From Geobacter sp. (lineage in GTDB: Bacteria; Desulfobacterota; Desulfuromonadia; Geobacterales; Geobacteraceae), in contig DNJC01000032.1 of the NCBI GenBank assembly GCA_003490025.1, positions 126,278 through 190,277 on the forward strand: a stretch of 64,000 nucleotides of DNA, given 5' to 3'. Below the pieces are notes generated by a model. It had not been told where the DNA came from. It did not search any database and saw only the letters and a list, made by a program, of their open reading frames with translations. Position 1 is the first letter of the stretch. Every line of letters starts with the position of its first letter. Positions 54,704-61,700 of this stretch are shown here, piece after piece. The position numbers were made by a program, and so were the translations under genes.

Positions 54704-55146
54704 CATTGGCTCGGCGCGGAGTGGTTGGCTGTCTTGGAGGTGGCGAAGGTCATCCCGGCCGTCTTGTACCTGAGGCTAGTTCGACCGGCTTTTCCACTCC
54801 AACCCCCACCACGGTTTCCGATTGTCGTATAGCCCGGTCAGTTGATTTCATCCCACCTCCAAAATCCCAGTATGAGTTCAAGAAGCACGTCATCGAGATG
54901 CTCCGTCAGTCCATGGCGGTCGGCAAGGGTGCCCTTTTCCTGCGCGTCACCTGTCCCTCCCTCATCAGCTGGTCGCCGCCATGAATCTCTGTCCCTGCGG
55001 GCACATGCCATAAAAGTGTGACCCTAGGCCACTTTCATTCAGTGATTAGCAGCTGGACACGGCATCGCGCGGTGTCTAACCGGGATAGTTGGTAGAGAGA
55101 TGTAAGCTGAGAAGGGGGGCGGTGCGATCGGGTAGGGGATAAGACG

Positions 55147-55179
55147 AAAAAAACCCCTCACCAGCTGGGCTGGTGAGGG
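55147..55179 (-). terminator. Terminator of the AlpA-like gene
   Basis: A perfect 11-bp stem (CCCTCACCAGC / GCTGGTGAGGG) with a 3-base loop; on the minus strand it is followed by GTTTTTTT. It lies just after the AlpA-like stop. Confidence 0.92.
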
Positions 55180-55196
55180 TCCTCGAGGGGTGTCAG

Positions 55197-55406
55197 TTAA
55201 AATAGCTCCTCATTTGATCGCAACCAGCCCTCGATCACCTCAGGTCGATAGTAGCGCCTGCCTCTGATCATGATTGCGGGAGACGGAGTGATCCTCTCAT
55301 GTCTCATGCGGTGCCATGTCGCCTCGCTGACGCGGACGATTTTTTTCCTAACATGTGCTTCTGGTACGAGTTCTAGGTCTAGAACCTGTTCCAGCAGTGT
55401 TGCCAT
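55197..55406 (-). CDS. AlpA/excisionase-like DNA-binding protein
   Basis: 69-residue protein with a winged-helix of the MerR/AlpA type (KKIVRVSEATWHRMRHERIT, then PSPAIMIRGRRYYRPEVIEGWL). Such proteins switch on integrase genes or bend DNA for excision. The ATG at 55406 has GGGAGG in front and is preferred to 55463. It lies 250 bases from the tRNA end of the island, at the opposite end from the integrase. Confidence 0.8.
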   Translation of the reverse strand: MATLLEQVLDLELVPEAHVRKKIVRVSEATWHRMRHERITPSPAIMIRGRRYYRPEVIEGWLRSNEELF

Positions 55407-55611
55407 TAAGCCTCCCTGTCGGTTGATTGGCGCACTATACCAAAAATATGGCGCAGTTGGCAACGTGATTGTAGCGCTATGGTGCAGCGGAGGCGGTGTG
55501 TTTGAGGGGGGTGAATTCGGCTGCTGGGGCCGGGGGTGGTTCTCGGTGCTGGCTCCTCAAGAAAGAGTTCGCATGGAGGTGACACGGGTAGGTGACATTT
55601 GGTGTAATAAC

Positions 55612-55650
55612 AAAAAAGGACCTACGGTGAAAGCCGTAAGTCCTTGATTT
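55612..55650 (-). terminator. Terminator of tRNA-Pro
   Basis: An imperfect stem (AAGGACCTACGG / CCGTAAGTCCTT) with an A run to its left, which is a T run on the minus strand, directly after the tRNA CCA end. Confidence 0.85.
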
Positions 55651-55654
55651 TTAA

Positions 55655-55731
55655 TGGTCGGAATGAGAGGATTCGAACCTCCGGCCCCCTGCTCCCGAAG
55701 CAGGTGCGCTACCAGGCTGCGCTACATTCCG
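55655..55731 (-). tRNA. tRNA-Pro (anticodon CGG)
   Basis: 77-base gene with a 7-bp acceptor stem (CGGAATG / CATTCCG), D arm, anticodon stem CCTGC/GCAGG with loop TTCGGGA (anticodon CGG), T arm with GGTTCGAATCC, discriminator A and encoded CCA. It is the integration target: its 3' half is repeated at 34684 and 33650. The gene remains complete because the island supplied or preserved the 3' half. Confidence 0.96.
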
Positions 55732-56018
55732 ATGGTGCTACTTCTCACGGGTCAATGAGATGCAGAGATATATCAATTTTTTTTCCCCATTGCAAGAAAT
55801 AATGAGATGCCGACGCCATTTTTTTACCCGCCCCGCGTTTCTGCTCCCATGGCCTGCGCTGCTTCGCCGTCAGCGGAACCCGGGGGAAGTCATTAATCTG
55901 TTGCCATCCTGCCCCTCATCGAAGTAAGATGTCTCCGATTTTCCGCCGAGATACCACGACCTTGTGGGCCCGGGGGGGCGGCGACCCGAAGTTCTAATGC
56001 AATGGGGGCACAGGTAAC
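55732..56018. other. Intergenic region upstream of tRNA-Pro and the DUF11 protein
   Basis: It should contain the tRNA promoter on the minus strand and that of the secreted protein on the plus strand. No gene or known riboswitch is seen. Confidence 0.4.
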
Positions 56019-58643
56019 ATGGGCAACGGCGGAGCAGCGATAATCACCCGTGGTATGGATCTCTTTCGTTTGCTGCTGGCCTGCGCCTGTCTGCTGCTGT
56101 CGTGCCTCGCCGATCCCGGCGCCGCGCATGCCGCCTGCGTCTGCAGCTCGGGAAGGATGACCAACTGGTATCCCGGCACCGCGCCGATCACCATCGACGG
56201 CAACGTCTCCGACTGGAACAGCGTCACCGCCGACCCGCATAACAACATCTGCGACGGTTCCCCCGCGACGGTATTGGTCGACGTGGACGCTCCGATCCAA
56301 TCGACCGGGCGCGACCTGGAGCAGTTCACCTACACCTACGACTCCAACTACGTCTACGCCATTACCAGGAGGTACGCCTCCAGCACCAACACGGACAACT
56401 TCATCTACTACGCCGATACCAACAACAACGGCCTGATGGAGACCGGCGAAAAGGTTATAGTCGTCGGCTGGCAGGGGACCAACGAAAACGTCAGCGTTTA
56501 TCTCGGAACTTACGTTGCCTCCTATCCGGGCGGCGACCCGATGGTCTGCACTACCGGGTTTACCGGAGGGCAGAGTTGCAAGGAAGGCTATGCCGACGGT
56601 TACCATTTGCCGGGCACCATCGCCAACCTCCCTGCTACCGGACAACCGACCCATACAGGGCGCTGGGGGAGCACGGCCGGAACCGAGATGGAATGGTTCG
56701 TAAGCTGGGCCGAACTCGGCGTCGTCCCGGGGACCGCCTTCTCCTTCCATGTCTCCAGCACCAACTCGCAGCCGGGCGCGGGCTCCTTTCCGGCCCAGAC
56801 GGACGACAACATGGGGGGGTGTGGCGGCGGAGGGGGGACCACCCAGTATGCAGCGCTGAGCCTGACACCGGACCAGACCCTGCCGCTTACCTCCGCCCTG
56901 AGCTACTCCACCACCCACGTCCTCACCAATAACGGTAACGGCAACGACAATTTCACGCTCACCTCAGCCGTGACCGGATCGAACTCCCCGATCCCCGCGG
57001 TGACGTATTATTACAATGGCCAGGCTTTCACCGATACCGGCACGCTCGGCGTCGACTTCTCCCTCGCTCCCGGCGCCAGCATCACCTTCACCGCCCAATA
57101 TAACTTTGCCTCGTCGCCCCTGAACAAGAATTACAGCATCACCACCACCGCGGCCTCGCGCTTCGACAGCTCGGTACGGGCCCAGGTGATCGACTCGCTG
57201 GTATCGCAGAAGGCGATCGTGCTGCACAAGCAGACCAACAACGGCAGTTACGGCAGCTTCAGCTTCGGGGGGGGCACCAACGGGCTTCCCGCAGCCCTTA
57301 CGCTGGTGACCGCCGCTGGAAACAACCCCGTGGCTTCCCAGGCGTTCCTCATCTCCAACGTCAGCAAGTCCTCCTCGATCACGGAGACCGTCCCGTCGGG
57401 ATGGCGCTTCGTATCGGCGTCCTGCAGCTACGCCCCCTCGGGTACGCCGGTCGCCGGGGTGACAGTTGTCAACAACTCGGCGGCGAGCCCCCCCACCGCG
57501 ACCCTTACCATCAACAGCTTCGCGTTCGCTCCCTCGGACGCACTGGTCGACTGCACCTTCGTCAACGAAAAGCTGCCGACCGTTGCGGTCGCCAAGCTTC
57601 TGGGCGGTGCCAGGGTCTCGGACAGCGACCAGTTCACCGTCCAGTTGAAGCAGGGGGCGACCGTCGTCTCCAGTGTCACAGCAGGAAGCGGGGCGCAGGT
57701 AGCGGCGGGGACCGGGACGATATCGTACACGGCGAGCGCCACGGGGCTTTCCTACGCGCTGGACGAGGTGAAGTCGGCGGGGCCGACCCCTGCCAACGTC
57801 TACGCAGCCAGCCTGACCTGCACCAACAACGGCCTCTCGGTCGCGGCGCCAACGACACTGGGGGAGAGCTTCACCCCCAGCATCGGCGACAACTTCTCCT
57901 GCTTCATCACCAATACGCCCCCCATCATCACGGTCCGGAAGCTGAGCGCCGGGAGGACGGGGCTTTTCTCCTTTTCCGGCACCAACGGAGTGGCGGGGAG
58001 CTTCTCCCTCGATACCGCCATCGCCAACCCGCAGGCCCAGAGCTTCGTGCTCTCCGCGATAAACACCCCGACCAGCGTCTCCGAGGCGATTCCCGCGGGG
58101 TGGACCCTGACCGGCGACTGCCAGGACGGCGCCGGTAATCCGGTCCCCTCCGTCACCCTTGCCAACGGGACCCTCTCGATCCCGGCGCCTGCGATAGTGG
58201 CGGGGGCGCACCTGGTATGCACCTTCGTCAACACGCTGAGGCCGAACCTGGTGCTGAACAGGACCGCCGACGTCGCCTCGCTCGATCCGCAGCAGGTGGT
58301 GACCTACACCTTCGAGTTCTCCAATACGGCCGGTTCCGCCACCAACGTCGTCGTTTCCGATGTCCTGAGCCCGCATACCACCTTCGGGTGCGACAGTTTC
58401 GGGGCGGGGGTGCCGTTCCAGTTCACCGACGGCGCGGGTCTGGCCGCTTCAGGAGTGACGCTCGGGACGCCGGCATTCTCGCAGGACGGAGGGGCAACCT
58501 GGGGGTACTCCCTTCCCGCCACGGGTTTCGACGGCAATGTGACCAACTGGAAGATACCGATGGCGGGGACGATGAAAGGTTGGACCGGCGCGCCGGATCC
58601 CTATCCGAGCTTCACTATTAAATATAAGTCGAAGGCGAGGTAG
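56019..58643 (+). CDS. Large secreted DUF11-type surface protein
   Basis: 874 residues, or 862 if the ATG at 56055 is used, which places the signal peptide (MDLFRLLLACACLLLSC then LADPGAAHA) right at the start. The first 250 residues include ITIDGNVSDWN, a DOMON/CBM9-like pattern. Several prealbumin-like beta modules follow (ITETVPSGWRFVSASC, VSEAIPAGWTLTGDC). A DUF11 repeat (about 742-800, RPNLVLNRTADVASLDPQQV) lies before the end. No membrane anchor is seen. A cell-surface or matrix protein is inferred, probably working with the large outer-membrane protein facing it. Confidence 0.75.
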   Translation: MGNGGAAIITRGMDLFRLLLACACLLLSCLADPGAAHAACVCSSGRMTNWYPGTAPITIDGNVSDWNSVTADPHNNICDGSPATVLVDVDAPIQSTGRDLEQFTYTYDSNYVYAITRRYASSTNTDNFIYYADTNNNGLMETGEKVIVVGWQGTNENVSVYLGTYVASYPGGDPMVCTTGFTGGQSCKEGYADGYHLPGTIANLPATGQPTHTGRWGSTAGTEMEWFVSWAELGVVPGTAFSFHVSSTNSQPGAGSFPAQTDDNMGGCGGGGGTTQYAALSLTPDQTLPLTSALSYSTTHVLTNNGNGNDNFTLTSAVTGSNSPIPAVTYYYNGQAFTDTGTLGVDFSLAPGASITFTAQYNFASSPLNKNYSITTTAASRFDSSVRAQVIDSLVSQKAIVLHKQTNNGSYGSFSFGGGTNGLPAALTLVTAAGNNPVASQAFLISNVSKSSSITETVPSGWRFVSASCSYAPSGTPVAGVTVVNNSAASPPTATLTINSFAFAPSDALVDCTFVNEKLPTVAVAKLLGGARVSDSDQFTVQLKQGATVVSSVTAGSGAQVAAGTGTISYTASATGLSYALDEVKSAGPTPANVYAASLTCTNNGLSVAAPTTLGESFTPSIGDNFSCFITNTPPIITVRKLSAGRTGLFSFSGTNGVAGSFSLDTAIANPQAQSFVLSAINTPTSVSEAIPAGWTLTGDCQDGAGNPVPSVTLANGTLSIPAPAIVAGAHLVCTFVNTLRPNLVLNRTADVASLDPQQVVTYTFEFSNTAGSATNVVVSDVLSPHTTFGCDSFGAGVPFQFTDGAGLAASGVTLGTPAFSQDGGATWGYSLPATGFDGNVTNWKIPMAGTMKGWTGAPDPYPSFTIKYKSKAR

Positions 58644-58654
58644 GGTAGGGTGCG

Positions 58655-58692
58655 CCCTCACCCCGGCCCTCTCCCGGAGGGCGAGGGGGAGT
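58655..58692. repeat. REP-like element between the two surface-protein genes
   Basis: Same GC-rich palindrome (CTCTCCCGGAGGGCGAGGGG) as at 18778, in the gap between convergent genes. Confidence 0.8.
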
Positions 58693-58746
58693 TTGTTTAA
58701 GTTGAAAGGGTTGGAAACAGCTTGAGGCGCTGCTCGAGGAACTTTC

Positions 58747-61700
58747 CTACTGGTTCACCCACTTCAGCGCATCCTTCACCGAGTTCTGATCGAACTTGAA
58801 CCGGAACCTCATGTACGGCCCCTGCGCCGTGTAGTTGGAGGCCGAGAAGTCCTTGTCGCTGAAGCCGATCACGTTGTACCCCAGGCTCAACCAGGCATTC
58901 TCCACGATGTTGTACCCCACCGAAACGCCGCTGCTCCCGAGCATCTCCCCGTTCCCCCAGGTGTGCAGCAGGCTCCCCCTGACACCTACGTCCCACTTGC
59001 TGTCGATGTCGTAGCGCCCCTCGATCCCCATCAGATCCGTGTAGCCGCTGAACTCCTGGGCGTCGATGGTCTCCAGCACGTACTTCGCCCCGTACTGCAG
59101 CGAGATCTGCGTCTTCTTGTCCCGTTTGAAGTTGGCGTTCAGGTTGTTGACCAGGCGCCGGCTCTCCGTGGTCGTGGTCAGGGCCGTCTGGCTGTTGTAG
59201 AGCAGGTCGAGCCGGTCCAGTATGATCCAGCGGGTCTGCAGCGGACGGTAGACCAGGCCGAAGCGGAGGTCGGCGTTGACGGTGTCCTGGCTGGCGGCGT
59301 CGGTGTTGAAGAGTTGCAGGCGGGCCGAGAGCCCCCATCCCTGCTTCGGTTCCCCGGCGACGGCGCTCAGGATGCCCCACTTGTCCTCGGATGTAGAGGT
59401 CCTGAACTCGGCGCGCCCGTTCCAGCTCCAGAGCTTTTCCTTGTACTCCGTGCCGAGGGATACGGCGTTGAAATCCTCGCCCCCGGAGGCGGGCGCAGCG
59501 TTCGGGTTCAGCCGGTAGCTGCTCTTGATGGTCTGGTTGCGGTCCAGTCCCCCGTCGACGCTCCAGCGGTCGTCGATCTTCCAGCTCTGCTTCAGGCCGA
59601 AGAGCGCGAAGGTCCGCTCCTCGTTCTCGGTCAGCTTCCTTTCCACCGAGCTGTTGATGGCGCCCCCCTGCCACGGGGTGCTTTTCAGGCCGATCCGGGT
59701 GGCGTTGGTCCTGGTGCTTTCCCCCTCGGTGAATTCCTGCTGCCCGAAGACCGCCAGGTTGTCGGTCAGTTTGTACTCGGCGCCGAGCGTGGTGCGGGTC
59801 GGGTAGTCGGCGTTGGAGTTGCCGCCTATGGACTGGTCCCGATCCAGCTTGAGCGTCAGCTTCTTGTCCAGGGCGAGGAGGCTCACCCCTGCCGTCAGCT
59901 GCTGCGAGGTCTTCTCGCTCCCGTCGGCGAGGTTGTCGGAGGCGTAGCGCACGCCGAGTGTCGCGCCGTAGTTGCCGGAGGCGTAGGCCGCCTTCCCTTC
60001 GGCACGGTCGGTCTCCGCTCCGGTGGAGAGCATGTACTGCCGGTTCACGGCGCCGTTCAGGGTGACCAGGTCGCTCAGCTTGTAGGCCGCGTCGGCCCCC
60101 AGTTTGCGGGTTCCCACCTCGCTCGCCTGCTGCTGCCCCATCCCGAAGCCCGCGCCGATCTCGCGGTAGTAGAGCCTGGAGTCGAGCTTCGCCCTCTTGT
60201 CGGTGATCTCGGCGAGGTACGCGCTTCCCCCGGTGGCGCCGGCAGTCGTGGCGGTGCTGCTGGAGGCGGACGGGGCGAAGCTGGACTCGGTGTGCGCCGC
60301 CTCCAGCTTCACGGTGGTTCCCTTCCCGATCCTGAGGGTGGTGTCGATGCCGACCGTGTCTCCCTTGCCGCTCACCTGCCCCTCGTGCACGTAGCTCAGT
60401 CCCGCCCTCAGCTGTTGGTCCATCAGCTTCACGCCGACCCGCCCGCCGTAGGTCATCGCCTGGTTCCCCGAGTCGCGCGTCTCGTACTCGGTGACGATGA
60501 AGATCGGGTTGAACTTGTCGTCCTTGCTGTAGATCGGTTCCTTGAAGAGGAGCGTCCCGGAATCGTAGTCGATGCTGTACTCGGTGAAGCGCGACAGGGG
60601 CCTCGTGGAGAGGACGATCTCGGTGCGGAACCGGTCGCGCACCTCGATGCGGAGCTTGTCGGAGTTGATGGCTATCGGCTTCCTGGAAAGGCGGTACAGG
60701 CCGGAGGTGCCGTCCCCCTGGATCTCGTCCTTGACGTAGGCCTGGCCGGTCTGGCTCCCGAAGGCGGTGACCTCCAGGTTCCTGTCGTGGTACTCGCTCT
60801 TCACGCCGTTCATCCTGCGGCTGTAGCGGGTGAGGTCGGTGACGGTGAGCCCGGTGTCGAAGTCGCCGAACATGGCGTAGAACTGCTCCCGCTCGATCTT
60901 CAGGTAGAGCTTCCGGATGCTGGAGGCGTCGTACTGCTGCTTGCTCGCGTCGCCGTACAGGGTGTAGTACTGGTTCGGGTCGATCTGCTGGAAGAGGCCG
61001 TTGCCGGTCGCGCCCCGGCTCTTGGCCGAGTCGTAGGCGGCCGTTACCAGCCACTCACCCTTCACGGTCCCCTTGGTGTAGAATGCCAGCCGTTCGTTCT
61101 CGTAGAGCCCCTCGCCCTCTTCCCCTTCCTTCAGGTTCTCCATGTGGCCGGAGACGGCGTTGTACCCGACCGTCCCCTCCGCCAGGCCGACCAGTATCCA
61201 GTCCCTCATCACCGGCTTGACGTAGGTCTCCGCCTCAAGCTTCACGCCGTTGGTCCCGAGCACCACGCGGTACGCGCCGCTCTTGCTGACCGGCTGGAAC
61301 AGCGCGGTGCCGTCGCGGTCCACGTGCACCAGCACCGTCTGGTCCGCCTTCAGCTCGGGGACCGCCTGCTCCTCCTTGAACGGCTTCAGGTCCCCCTCGC
61401 GGATCTCCAGTTCGGCCGGCGAGGCCAGGAGGTTCCCCGCGCTGTCCATAAGCTCCAGTTTCAGCCGTACCGGGGTCTTGCCGTCGGCGATGTTCCCCTC
61501 GCTCGACTTCAGGCGGATGGTGGCGATCTCCCCGCTGCGGGTGACCTTGACGATCTGCTGGAAGCGGCTGACGCCGAAGGGATCGACCCCCTCCAGCTGC
61601 AGCACCCGCTCCCCGCGCGCGCCGAAGTCGACGCCTATGTAGCTGTAGATCGACTTGCCGCTCTTCTGGTCCTTCATGGTGAAGCCGATCCGCTCCGACC

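Larger units (their letters stand above)
54642..55196. other. Intergenic region
   Basis: Apart from the terminators at 54674 and 55147 and the repeat motif at 55006, no gene is confidently seen. An open frame at 54706-54984 lacks a ribosome binding site and begins inside the terminator. Confidence 0.5.
34684..55654. mobile_element. Genomic island integrated at tRNA-Pro(CGG)
   Basis: About 21 kb between a partial and an intact copy of the tRNA gene. It has a tyrosine integrase at one end and an AlpA-like protein at the other. Cargo: a helicase-nuclease operon, a second tyrosine recombinase, a RadC-like gene, a DUF6573-like gene, a type I restriction-modification system, a serine resolvase operon with KfrA-like protein, and low-GC unknown genes. 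No conjugation or phage structural genes are visible, so it is a defence-type island or a mobilisable element, not a self-transmissible ICE. Confidence 0.85.

Noticed and set aside
54706..54984. 92-residue open frame
   Set aside because: It begins within a terminator, has no ribosome binding site, and the translation shows no known pattern. The middle could be a decayed gene but cannot be supported.
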